NCBI GenBank assembly: GCA_028869325.1
Contig: JAGWST010000504.1
Location: 1-7,627, forward strand
Direction: 5' to 3'
DNA from: a bacterium
Lineage (GTDB): Bacteria > Vulcanimicrobiota > Vulcanimicrobiia > Vulcanimicrobiales > SCRA01
DNA: 7,627 nucleotides
Shown: positions 1 through 6,132 of the stretch, piece after piece
Layout: every line of letters starts with the position of its first letter
Position numbering within the stretch: position 1 is the stretch's first letter
The notes under the pieces: generated by a model
Databases searched by the model: none
What the model saw: the letters and a program-made list of their open reading frames with translations, nothing else
Told to the model about the DNA's origin: nothing
Position numbers and translations under genes: made by a program

Positions 1-21
1 GACGACGCGAGGTCGGCATGA
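1..21 (+). CDS. Possible 3' end of an upstream gene (partial)
   Basis: The first frame reads six sense codons (Asp-Asp-Ala-Arg-Ser-Ala) and then TGA at 19-21. That stop overlaps the moaD ATG as ATGA, the same arrangement as at the moaE/hydrolase junction. This fits the tail of an upstream operon gene translationally coupled to moaD, and other molybdenum cofactor genes are common in that position. Six codons cannot identify a product, and another frame is also open through the left edge, so this is a suggestion only. Confidence 0.3.
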   Translation, partial: DDARSA

Positions 22-263
22 GGGTTCGCATCGTGGCCTTCGCCCGTGCGCGCGACCTCTTCGGTCGCGGCGAGTGCGAGCTGGAAGTCGCGAGCGGCGC
101 GACCATCGCAACCGTGCGCGGCGCGCTCGTCGAGCGGGCGCCGCGGCTGGGCGAGCTGGGGGCGAGTCTGCGTCTGGCGCGCAACGGCAGCGTGGCCGGC
201 GAAGGCGAGCCGCTTTGCGAGGGCGATGAGGTGGCCCTGCTCCCGCCCGTGAGCGGCGGCTGA
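18..263 (+). CDS. moaD: MoaD, molybdopterin synthase small (sulfur-carrier) subunit
   Basis: This 81-residue protein has the length and layout of MoaD, a ubiquitin-fold sulfur carrier. It opens with a beta strand (MRVRIVAFARARDLFG), has a central helix around residues 29-40 (IATVRGALVERA), and ends in the strand and tail DEVALLPPVSGG. The terminal Gly-Gly is the diagnostic feature: in the family it is adenylated by MoeB and converted to a thiocarboxylate. Thiocarboxylated MoaD then inserts its C-terminus into MoaE to supply the dithiolene sulfurs that turn precursor Z (cPMP) into molybdopterin. It acts in the cytoplasm. The ATG at 18 has a GAGG-like ribosome site at 9-12 with short spacing, and may be coupled to an upstream gene through ATGA. 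moaE follows 22 bases later, as expected for the partner subunit. A generic ThiS-like protein is the alternative, but adjacency to moaE makes MoaD far more likely. Confidence 0.93.
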   Translation: MRVRIVAFARARDLFGRGECELEVASGATIATVRGALVERAPRLGELGASLRLARNGSVAGEGEPLCEGDEVALLPPVSGG

Positions 264-271
264 TCGGCGGC

Positions 272-275
272 GGAG
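272..275 (+). promoter_or_regulatory. Ribosome binding site of moaE
   Basis: GGAG lies 10 bases before the moaE ATG at 286, in the 22-base gap after the moaD stop. It supports the chosen start. Confidence 0.6.
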
Positions 276-285
276 TGAGCGCACG

Positions 286-726
286 ATGGAACGCGTGAGC
301 ATCTCGCTGGGGCGCGTGCCGTTGGACGCGGCGGCGTTGAGCGCGAGCGTGCGCGGCGACGCCTGCGGCGCCGTCGTCACCATGCTGGGCGTGGTACGAG
401 AGACCTCCGACGACGGTCGTGCCGTGAGCGGCATGGAGTACGAGGCCTTCGAGTCGATGGCGCTGCGCGAGCTGCAGGCGATCGCGGAGGAGGCCGCGGC
501 ACGCTGGCCGGAGTGCAACGTGGCGATCGCGCATCGCCTTGGAGCGCTCACCATTGGCGAGGCCAGCGTCGCCGTGGCCGTCGGCTCGCCGCATCGGGGC
601 GAGGCCTTCGACGCCTGTGAGTACTGCATCGACGAGCTCAAGGCGCGGGTGGAGATCTGGAAGCGCGAGCACTACGCCGACGGCGGAGATCCGCGCTGGC
701 TGGAGAACCGCCCGCAGCATCGATGA
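286..726 (+). CDS. moaE: MoaE, molybdopterin synthase catalytic subunit
   Basis: At 146 residues this matches the usual MoaE length. MoaE forms the heterotetrameric molybdopterin synthase with MoaD and transfers two sulfurs to precursor Z in the cytoplasm. Family landmarks are in order: GAVVTMLGVVR (residues 28-38) with the conserved Arg38, MEYEAFESMA (50-59), HRLGALTIGE (83-92), SPHRGEAFDACEY (101-113) and LKARVEIWKRE (118-128). Lys119 and Lys126 fall at the same positions as the two active-site lysines of the E. coli enzyme. The C-terminal WLENR is also typical. Nothing essential appears to be missing, so the enzyme should be active. The TGA at 724-726 overlaps the start of the next gene as ATGA, which indicates translational coupling. 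No promoter is visible inside the moaD-moaE gap. Confidence 0.95.
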   Translation: MERVSISLGRVPLDAAALSASVRGDACGAVVTMLGVVRETSDDGRAVSGMEYEAFESMALRELQAIAEEAAARWPECNVAIAHRLGALTIGEASVAVAVGSPHRGEAFDACEYCIDELKARVEIWKREHYADGGDPRWLENRPQHR

Positions 727-1436
727 GACTGACGCTCGAGTTTCTTGCGGGCGGCTCGCACCGCATCGCCGTGCTGTTCTACGAGCCGCCGCAGCCGAAG
801 GGGCCGACGCTGATTCTGGGTCACGGCTACTCCAGCTCGAAGCAGAACCTCGACTTTCTCGCCGGCTTCGTCGCCCAGCACGGCTATCGCGTTGCGGCGC
901 TCGATTTCCCGGGCCACAAGCTCGGGGCCTCGGGCGGGCGGCTCGACTCGTTTGCCGTCTGCCTCGAGGCCATGGCCAGCGTCGTCGAGCACGTCGTGCA
1001 GCGCTTCGGCGACCGAGTCTTCGTGGGCGGGCACTCGCTGGGCGCGGCGACGGCGCTGCGCGTCTGCGGCGCCGATCCGCGGCTGGCGGGGTGCATCGCG
1101 ATCGCCACCGGGCGCAACGCGGCCGGCTCCTTCGAGAGCCTGCGCGCTCGTGGTCCGCTCGCCTTGCGCGCCGCTTACGTGGACGGGGCGAGCCTGCCGG
1201 AGCTGCTCGATCAGATGAGCATCGAGACGCTCGACGCGGCGCTCGACGCCATCGCGGGGCGTCCGCTGCTGGTGGTGGCCGCGGCCCACGATCTGATCGC
1301 ACCGCGCAGCCAAGTCCAGGCCCTCTACGAGCGTGCCTCCGACCCCAAATCCTTCGCCGTCGTCGAGAGCGACCATACCTTCGCGGCATCCAACAGCAAG
1401 GCTCCCGTGCTGGCATGGCTGCGAGAGCGACCGTGA
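723..1436 (+). CDS. Alpha/beta-hydrolase fold protein
   Basis: This 237-residue protein carries the core features of an alpha/beta hydrolase. The HG oxyanion turn is GHGYSSSK (residues 33-40), the strand-turn ALDFPGHKLGASGG (59-72) follows, and the nucleophile elbow GGHSLGA holds Ser105. An aspartate in AAAHDLIAP (Asp190) and a histidine in ESDHTF (His218) complete a plausible Ser-Asp-His triad with standard spacing. There is no signal peptide, so it should be cytoplasmic. The cap region between about residues 125 and 175 is short, so the substrate is probably small or on an accessible ester. The family includes esterases, thioesterases and acyl-transferring enzymes, and the sequence does not choose between them. 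It starts inside the moaE stop (ATGA) and overlaps the phosphatase gene at its end, so it belongs to the same operon. A role in molybdenum cofactor synthesis is not implied by its sequence. Confidence 0.88.
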   Translation: MRLTLEFLAGGSHRIAVLFYEPPQPKGPTLILGHGYSSSKQNLDFLAGFVAQHGYRVAALDFPGHKLGASGGRLDSFAVCLEAMASVVEHVVQRFGDRVFVGGHSLGAATALRVCGADPRLAGCIAIATGRNAAGSFESLRARGPLALRAAYVDGASLPELLDQMSIETLDAALDAIAGRPLLVVAAAHDLIAPRSQVQALYERASDPKSFAVVESDHTFAASNSKAPVLAWLRERP

Positions 1437-2053
1437 ACGGCCGGCCGCTGGCGCTCGCGGCCGCGGCGCTCACGGCGTTCGCGGCGCTGGGCGCCGCCAT
1501 CGATCGTTGGGGGCCTTGGGGGTGGGACCGCGGCTGGCAGAGCGGGCCGGCGCTGCTGGCGCTCTGGCGGGCGGTGACGCATCTGGGCGATGTTCCTGCG
1601 TATCTGATCCTCTGCCTGGCGCTGCTGCTGGCCGGCGTCACCATCGCGCGCGTGCGCCGGGCCGCGATCGCCACCGTCGCCGGCTTGCCGCTGCTGTGGA
1701 GGATCGGCGATCTCGCCAAGGAGCTCTTCCATCGCAGCCGCCCGCCGGGCTGGCATGGCGTCATCGAGACATCGTATAGTTATCCCAGCGGCCACGCGGA
1801 GCTCTCGCTCTTCTTTTACGGCGCGATCGCTCTCTGGGTGATCGGGCCGTACCTCTCCGCGCCGCGGCGCCGCGGCCTCTTCCTCTTCGGAGGACTCGTG
1901 GTGTGTCTGCTCTCCGCCAGCCGCGTGGCGCTGGGCGTCCACTATCTGACCGATCTGCTCGGCGGCTGGCTGCTGGCCACGGGATGGCTGGCCATCGTCG
2001 GGACGGTTGCGCGTCTCTGGCCGGTGCGCAGGCGCGCCGCGCTCTCCGGCTAG
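1415..2053 (+). CDS. PAP2-family membrane phosphatase
   Basis: This is a 212-residue integral membrane protein of the PAP2 (phosphatidic acid phosphatase type 2) superfamily. All three signature blocks are present, numbered from the ATG: KELFHRSRP with Lys102, Arg109 and Pro110 (KX6RP); PSGH at residues 124-127 with the acid His127; and SRVALGVHYLTD at residues 169-180 with the expected nucleophile His176 and supporting Asp180. About six hydrophobic segments can be seen, near residues 10-26, 54-72, 80-95, 133-148, 155-168 and 182-200. Such enzymes remove phosphate from lipid phosphates or diphosphates, for example undecaprenyl diphosphate, phosphatidate or lipid A; which one is not readable here. 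The start is uncertain. The ATG at 1415 overlaps the hydrolase by 22 bases with a weak ribosome site. A GTG at 1433 gives a GTGA overlap like the previous junction, would shorten the protein by six residues, and has GAGAG a few bases upstream. Confidence 0.9.
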   Translation: MAARATVNGRPLALAAAALTAFAALGAAIDRWGPWGWDRGWQSGPALLALWRAVTHLGDVPAYLILCLALLLAGVTIARVRRAAIATVAGLPLLWRIGDLAKELFHRSRPPGWHGVIETSYSYPSGHAELSLFFYGAIALWVIGPYLSAPRRRGLFLFGGLVVCLLSASRVALGVHYLTDLLGGWLLATGWLAIVGTVARLWPVRRRAALSG

Positions 2054-2055
2054 AC

Positions 2056-2059
2056 GGAG
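2056..2059 (+). promoter_or_regulatory. Ribosome binding site deciding the antiporter start
   Basis: GGAG sits 8 bases before a GTG at 2068, which is optimal spacing. The next in-frame ATG, at 2083, is 23 bases away and has no site of its own. This favours the GTG start. Confidence 0.6.
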
Positions 2060-2067
2060 CCACCGGC

Positions 2068-3654
2068 GTGCACGAGTCGACGATGCTCCTCTTCGTGCTG
2101 ATCGCCATCGTGGCGCTCGCGCTCGTCGCCAAACGCGCCGCGATTGCGTATCCGATCGCCTTCGTCGTCGGGGGCTCGCTGCTGGCCTTCATACCCAGTC
2201 TGCCTCCCATCGAGATCCAGCCGCAATACATCTTTCTGATCGTCTTGCCGCCGTTGCTCTTCTCCGGCGGGTGGGTGACCGATTGGCGCGAGTTCCGCGC
2301 GAATCTCCGCCCGATCGGGCTGCTGGCGATCGGTTTGGTGGCCGCCACGACGGTGATCGTCGGCGTGGTGGCGCACCAGATCATCCCGTCGCTGGGATGG
2401 GGCGCCGCCTTCGCGCTGGGCGCGATCATCTCGCCGCCCGACGCCGTCGCCGCCTCCGCGATCTTCGAGCGCTTCTCCGTGCCTAGCCGCATCATCACCA
2501 TCCTGGAGGGCGAGGGGCTCGTCAACGACGCATCGGCGCTGGTGATCTACCAGTTCGCGATCGCCGCCGTGGTCACGGGGGCGTTCTCGTTTGGGCGCGC
2601 GCTGGGGGCATTCGTCTTGGTCGCGCTCGGCGGCGTGGCGGTGGGCTTGGGCGTGGCGCTGCTCATGGAGATCGTCACGCGCTGGCTGGCCAAGGTAGAG
2701 CTCAACGACTCGCTGCTGGATAGCGTGCTGACGCTGGTGGCGCCGTTCGCGGCGTATCTGCCGGCGGACGCCCTGCACGTCTCCGGGGTCTTGGCCGCCG
2801 TCAGCGCGGGGATCTATCTGGGCCGCCGCAGCGCCACCATCATGTCGCCGGAGGCTCGGCTCACCGCGCAGGCGGTGTGGAGCCTGCTCATCTTCCTGCT
2901 CAACGGTCTGGTCTTTCTCCTGATCGGCCTGGAGCTGCGCCAGCTGGTCCGCGACCCGTCGTTCAGCGCGCACACCATCCTCGTCGGCGCGCTCATCAGC
3001 GTCATCGTGATCGTCGTGCGCATCCTCTGGGTCTTTCCGGCAACCTACCTGCCGCGCGCGGTCTCCAAGCAGATCGCCGAGCGCGATCCCAAGCCCTCCT
3101 GGCGACTGGTCTCGATCGTCGCCTGGTCGGGCATGCGCGGCATCGTCTCGCTTGCCGCGGCGCTGGCGCTCCCGCTCTACGCCTTCGGAGGCGGTCCCTT
3201 TCCGCATCGTTCGGAGATCATCTTCATCACGTTCTGCGTGATCGTGGCGACGCTGGTCTTTCAAGGGCTCTCGCTGGCGCCGATCATTCGTTGGCTGGGC
3301 ATCGGCGAGGGCGAGGCGCTCTCGCGGCGAGAGGTCGAGGTGCGTATCGCCGCCTTGCGTGCCGGGCTGGAGCATCTGACCTCGCTGGAGCAGCGCTTCA
3401 CCTCGACGGAGGAGTGGACGGTGGTGGGACGGATCAAGGCGGAGTACGAGTATCGCATAGAGCATCTGCGCGGACATCTGAGCGGCCATACCGGCCAGCC
3501 GTTGGGGACGCGCGTCGATCACTGGCTGGAGGGCGAGGCCTTGGCCGCCGAGCGCTCTGCCATCATGCGCCTGCGCCGCGAAGGCAAGATCCCGGACGAG
3601 GTCTTCCGCAGGATCGAGTACGATCTCGACTTGGCCCAGGGGCGTTTGCGCTAA
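2068..3654 (+). CDS. CPA1-type Na+/H+ antiporter
   Basis: This 528-residue protein is a monovalent cation:proton antiporter of the CPA1 (NhaP/NHE) type, closest in layout to the bacterial Na+/H+ antiporter form. It exchanges cytoplasmic sodium, or a related cation, for external protons across the inner membrane. About 12 hydrophobic segments span residues 5-415. The transport-site motifs are ISPPDAVAAS with Asp125 and GEGLVNDASAL with Asn153-Asp154, the Asn-Asp pair typical of electroneutral CPA1 members. A later helix carries SGMRGIVSLAAALALP with the conserved Arg357. From about residue 422 a hydrophilic, Arg/Glu-rich cytoplasmic tail follows (REVEVRIAALRAGLEHL onward). I chose GTG 2068 because of its well-placed GGAG; ATG 2083 would remove five residues before the first membrane helix. 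The gap to the phosphatase stop is only 14 bases, so it is probably the last gene of the operon. Its TAA overlaps the stop of the opposing gene. Confidence 0.93.
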   Translation: MHESTMLLFVLIAIVALALVAKRAAIAYPIAFVVGGSLLAFIPSLPPIEIQPQYIFLIVLPPLLFSGGWVTDWREFRANLRPIGLLAIGLVAATTVIVGVVAHQIIPSLGWGAAFALGAIISPPDAVAASAIFERFSVPSRIITILEGEGLVNDASALVIYQFAIAAVVTGAFSFGRALGAFVLVALGGVAVGLGVALLMEIVTRWLAKVELNDSLLDSVLTLVAPFAAYLPADALHVSGVLAAVSAGIYLGRRSATIMSPEARLTAQAVWSLLIFLLNGLVFLLIGLELRQLVRDPSFSAHTILVGALISVIVIVVRILWVFPATYLPRAVSKQIAERDPKPSWRLVSIVAWSGMRGIVSLAAALALPLYAFGGGPFPHRSEIIFITFCVIVATLVFQGLSLAPIIRWLGIGEGEALSRREVEVRIAALRAGLEHLTSLEQRFTSTEEWTVVGRIKAEYEYRIEHLRGHLSGHTGQPLGTRVDHWLEGEALAAERSAIMRLRREGKIPDEVFRRIEYDLDLAQGRLR

Positions 3655-4412
3655 CGCTCCGCGGAAGAGCGTGCGCTACCGCACGAACGGCCCAGCGCGA
3701 AGCGCCCTTCGAAGGTGAGGCCGAAGGCGACGTTGCGATCTGCGGCATCGCCGGGGCGCGAGAAGTCCGCAGAGAAGTTGATCGAGCGGATGCCCAGCAG
3801 GTACTCATCGCGGCCGCGCTTTAGCCCGTAGGCCAGAGCGAGGTCGGTCTCGGCCGCGTGCTCGTCCTTGTTGATTGGCGCGTGCGTGGGGTCGTCAAAG
3901 AGAAAGTGGTCGGCTCCGAACATGCGCGGAATGAGGCCGACCTCCGCCTCCACGAAATGGCTCGCGCGCAACGGCAGCCGTGCGATCAGCTCGTAGCGCC
4001 CGCCCGCCAGGCGGGATTCCGCCGTGCGCTGCATGGCCGGCAGGGGCGTACGCTGGTTGATGATGGTGGCGCCGGCGCCGATCCACAATCGCGCGCGCCG
4101 GTCGAGCGCCACGCGCGCCGTCGCGCTGAGGAGACCCAGTGCCGGGCTGGTGGCGCCGAACTCGGCCGAGGTGGCATGGGCGGTCGTGGTCACGACGGGA
4201 ATGCCTTCAAGGTGCAGCTCGAAGCGGCGCGTGCGCTGGCTGAGCTCGATCAGCGCCGCGGCCGCCGTGCCGCTCTGATCGTAGCCGGGCTCGCGGTGGA
4301 AGCCGCTGACGGCCAGCGCCTGCGCGCCGACGATGGTGTCCGCGCCGGCTGCCGCCGGCAGGACGAAGAGGACCAACAGGGCGGATGCGATCCGTCCGGT
4401 GCGCAATCTCAT
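3651..4412 (-). CDS. Exported protein of unknown family, probably outer-membrane beta-barrel
   Basis: I do not recognise this 253-residue protein. It begins with a clear signal peptide: basic MRLRTGR, hydrophobic IASALLVLFVLPAAA, and a likely cleavage after Ala24 in AGA before DT. The mature part is built of short stretches alternating polar and hydrophobic residues, many bounded by Arg or aromatic residues, such as RRFELHLEGIPVV, ARLWIGAGATII, GRYELIARLPL, HFVEAEVGLIPRMFG, ETDLALAYGL and NVAFGLTFEGRFALG. That pattern is characteristic of amphipathic beta strands, so a small outer-membrane barrel is inferred; a periplasmic beta-rich protein is the alternative. The start is supported by GGAGAAGG ending 8 bases before the ATG and by the signal peptide. 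It is transcribed alone, divergent from the GGT-like gene, and its TAG overlaps the antiporter TAA. No cysteine pairs or enzymatic motifs stand out. Confidence 0.78.
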   Translation of the reverse strand: MRLRTGRIASALLVLFVLPAAAGADTIVGAQALAVSGFHREPGYDQSGTAAAALIELSQRTRRFELHLEGIPVVTTTAHATSAEFGATSPALGLLSATARVALDRRARLWIGAGATIINQRTPLPAMQRTAESRLAGGRYELIARLPLRASHFVEAEVGLIPRMFGADHFLFDDPTHAPINKDEHAAETDLALAYGLKRGRDEYLLGIRSINFSADFSRPGDAADRNVAFGLTFEGRFALGRSCGSARSSAER

Positions 4413-4530
4413 GCCGCGTCCCTTCTCCGCCGCCGTCTTGGACAACTCTGCGCGCGGGAAGCCGCCTCCACCCACGCTCGATCGCAAGTCGCCGCGAAGG
4501 GTGCCCGTGACGCGGAAAGAAGGATTATCC
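4413..4530. promoter_or_regulatory. Divergent intergenic region with two start signals
   Basis: This 118-base gap separates the start of the minus-strand exported protein from the start of the plus-strand GGT-like gene, so promoters for both should lie here. I see a strong ribosome site for each gene: GGAGAAGG on the minus strand (4421-4428), and AGAAGGA on the plus strand (4518-4524), 6 bases from the ATG. A TTGGAC at 4438-4443 resembles a -35 box, but no matching -10 box follows at the right distance. No convincing promoter or operator can be named. A short palindrome, ATCCATGGAT, covers the GGT-like start codon (4528-4537 region) and is probably chance. Confidence 0.5.
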
Positions 4531-6117
4531 ATGGATCGTCCCATCGCCGGACCCGCAACGCGCTCGCTGGCCGTCTCGCGCCGCGGCGCCGTCGCCTCCA
4601 GCCAACCGCTGGCGACCGTCGCGGGTATCCATGCCCTGCGCGAGGGCGGCAACGCCGTCGACGCCGCGATCGCGATGCACGCCGTGATGGGCGTCACGGA
4701 GCCGCACTCCAGCACGATCGGCGGGGACGCCTTCGCCTTGCTCTGGGAGCCCGCGGAGGGGCGCGTCGTCGCGCTGAACGGCTCCGGCGGAGCCTCGATG
4801 GAGGCATCGAGCGCGCATCTGCGCGGTCGAGGCCTGCACGCGATGCCGGAGCGCGGCGGCGCGACGATCTCGGTCCCCGGCGCGGTGCGCGCCTTCGAGA
4901 CGCTCGGGGCGCGCTACGGGCGGCGCGGCCTGCGCGAGAATCTGGCCGAGGCGATCGCTCATGCCGAAGAGGGCTTTCCGCTCGCGGAGGTCGCCGCTGC
5001 GGCGTGGAGCGATAGCGCCTCGATCGTCGAGCGCTACAGCGGCTCCGACATCCTCTACGCCAAGCGCGTGCGCGCCGGCGAGGTCGTACGCGCCCCGGAG
5101 CTGGCCCGCACGCTGCGCGCCATCGCCCAGCAGGGCGCCGAGGCCTTCTACGAAGGCGAGATCGCGGCATCGTTGATTCGCACGATCACGGCGGCCGGCG
5201 GCGTGATGACGCGTGACGATCTGCGCGCGCATCGCTCGCAGTGGGTCGAGCCGATCTCGACCAGCTATCGCGGCGTCGAGGTCTTCGCCCCGCCTCCGAA
5301 CGGCCAGGGCATCGCGGGCTTGCAGATGCTCAACATCCTCGAGGGCTTCGATCTGCGCGCGCTGGGGCACAACACGGCCGACTACCTTCACGTCGTGATC
5401 GAGGCCAAGCGCCTAGCGCACCGCGACCTGGCGCGCCATCTCGGCGATCCGGACCAGGCCGAGGTACCCATCCGGCACCTCCTCGACAAAGCGTACGGGG
5501 CGGAGCTGCGCGCCCGCATCCGCCTCGACCGCACGCTGGAGCCTGCACCGGAGGCCCCGGCGCGCAGCGGCACCGTCTACGCGGCGGCGGTCGATGCCGA
5601 GGGGCGTTGCTGCTCGCTGATCAGCAGCGTCTACATGAACTTCGGCAGCGGCGTGGTGGATCGGGAGACGGGCGTGCTCTTGCAGAACCGGGCGGCTCTC
5701 TTCTCGCTCGAGCCGGGACATCCCAACGAGCTCGCGCCCGGAAGGCGCCCCTACCACACGATCGTTCCGTGGATGCTCACCCGCGATGGGCGCCCCTGGA
5801 TGGCGCTGGGCATCGTGGGAGGGGAGATGCAGCCGCAAGGGGCGGTGCAGATCCTCTGCAACGCGATCGACTTCGAGATGGGCCTGCAGGCTGCGATCGA
5901 GAGCGATCGCGTGCGCCACAGCGACGATTCGATCGCCGCGGAGTCGGGGATCGGCGCGGAGGTGCGCGCGGCGCTGGCGGCCAAGGGACACCGCTTGGTT
6001 CCCGGTTTCGGCAAGTACGCGTACGGGGGTGCTCAAGCCATCGCGATCGATCCGGCGAGCGGCGTTCGCAGCGCGGCCTCCGATCCGCGGAAGGACGGCG
6101 TCGCGCTAGGTCTCTGA
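4531..6117 (+). CDS. Gamma-glutamyltransferase-like Ntn hydrolase (YwrD type)
   Basis: This 528-residue protein is a member of the gamma-glutamyltransferase family, which self-cleaves to give a large and a small subunit. The family cleaves gamma-glutamyl bonds such as that of glutathione or transfers the glutamyl group. The N-terminal half shows REGGNAVDAAIA, IGGDAFALLWEP and ALNGSGGAS. The processing site is SGTVYAAAVD, so Thr348 would become the N-terminal nucleophile of a 181-residue small subunit, followed by MNFGSGVVD and LQNRAALFSLEPGHPNELAPG. The oxyanion-type glycines are in IVGGEMQPQG (Gly430-Gly431). Classical enzymes have TTH at the nucleophile and PLSS in the pocket; here these are TVY and PYHT (407-410), as in the YwrD-like branch, so glutathione may not be the substrate. 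There is no signal peptide, implying a cytoplasmic enzyme, unlike periplasmic Ggt. The start is fixed by AGAAGGA 6 bases upstream. Confidence 0.92.
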   Translation: MDRPIAGPATRSLAVSRRGAVASSQPLATVAGIHALREGGNAVDAAIAMHAVMGVTEPHSSTIGGDAFALLWEPAEGRVVALNGSGGASMEASSAHLRGRGLHAMPERGGATISVPGAVRAFETLGARYGRRGLRENLAEAIAHAEEGFPLAEVAAAAWSDSASIVERYSGSDILYAKRVRAGEVVRAPELARTLRAIAQQGAEAFYEGEIAASLIRTITAAGGVMTRDDLRAHRSQWVEPISTSYRGVEVFAPPPNGQGIAGLQMLNILEGFDLRALGHNTADYLHVVIEAKRLAHRDLARHLGDPDQAEVPIRHLLDKAYGAELRARIRLDRTLEPAPEAPARSGTVYAAAVDAEGRCCSLISSVYMNFGSGVVDRETGVLLQNRAALFSLEPGHPNELAPGRRPYHTIVPWMLTRDGRPWMALGIVGGEMQPQGAVQILCNAIDFEMGLQAAIESDRVRHSDDSIAAESGIGAEVRAALAAKGHRLVPGFGKYAYGGAQAIAIDPASGVRSAASDPRKDGVALGL

Positions 6118-6118
6118 T

Positions 6119-6123
6119 GGGAG
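6119..6123 (+). promoter_or_regulatory. Ribosome binding site of the small unknown gene
   Basis: GGGAG starts one base after the GGT-like stop and ends 9 bases before the ATG at 6133. It decides between that ATG and an out-of-frame ATG at 6117, which opens only a short shadow frame. Confidence 0.55.
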
Positions 6124-6132
6124 CAGCTGCAG

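Noticed and set aside
672..1376. Minus-strand open frame (234 codons) opposite the hydrolase
   Set aside because: It has no recognisable domain, and the plus-strand hydrolase has an intact catalytic triad in this stretch.
539..1414. Upstream extension of the phosphatase frame
   Set aside because: It overlaps moaE and the hydrolase, both well supported, and its translation is Arg/Ala-rich without family similarity.
1903..2067. Upstream extension of the antiporter frame
   Set aside because: It lies entirely within the phosphatase gene and reads as Arg/Ala-rich nonsense; GTG 2068 has an ideal ribosome site.
2050..3522. Long minus-strand open frame (490 codons) opposite the antiporter
   Set aside because: It is rich in Arg, Asp, Gln and His with no domain-like pattern and mirrors the antiporter codons. 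Long antisense frames are common in GC-rich genes, and the plus strand has a fully motif-supported protein.
4000..4020. Short GC-rich inverted repeat that could form a hairpin
   Set aside because: It lies inside a coding region, has no following T-run, and such repeats are frequent by chance at this base composition.
4345..4362. GCCGGC-type inverted repeat
   Set aside because: It encodes the Ala/Gly end of the signal peptide, which explains the repeated bases without a regulatory role.
4333..4530. Upstream extension of the GGT-like frame
   Set aside because: It runs antisense through the signal-peptide region of the opposing gene and shows no family similarity; ATG 4531 has AGAAGGA at good spacing.
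4413..4715. Upstream extension of the minus-strand exported protein
   Set aside because: It would bury the signal peptide and overlap the start of the GGT-like gene; ATG at 4412 has a strong ribosome site followed directly by the signal peptide.
4525..5391. Minus-strand open frame (288 codons) opposite the GGT-like gene
   Set aside because: It is low-complexity Arg/Ala/Asp sequence without motifs or a ribosome site, and it is a shadow of the real gene.
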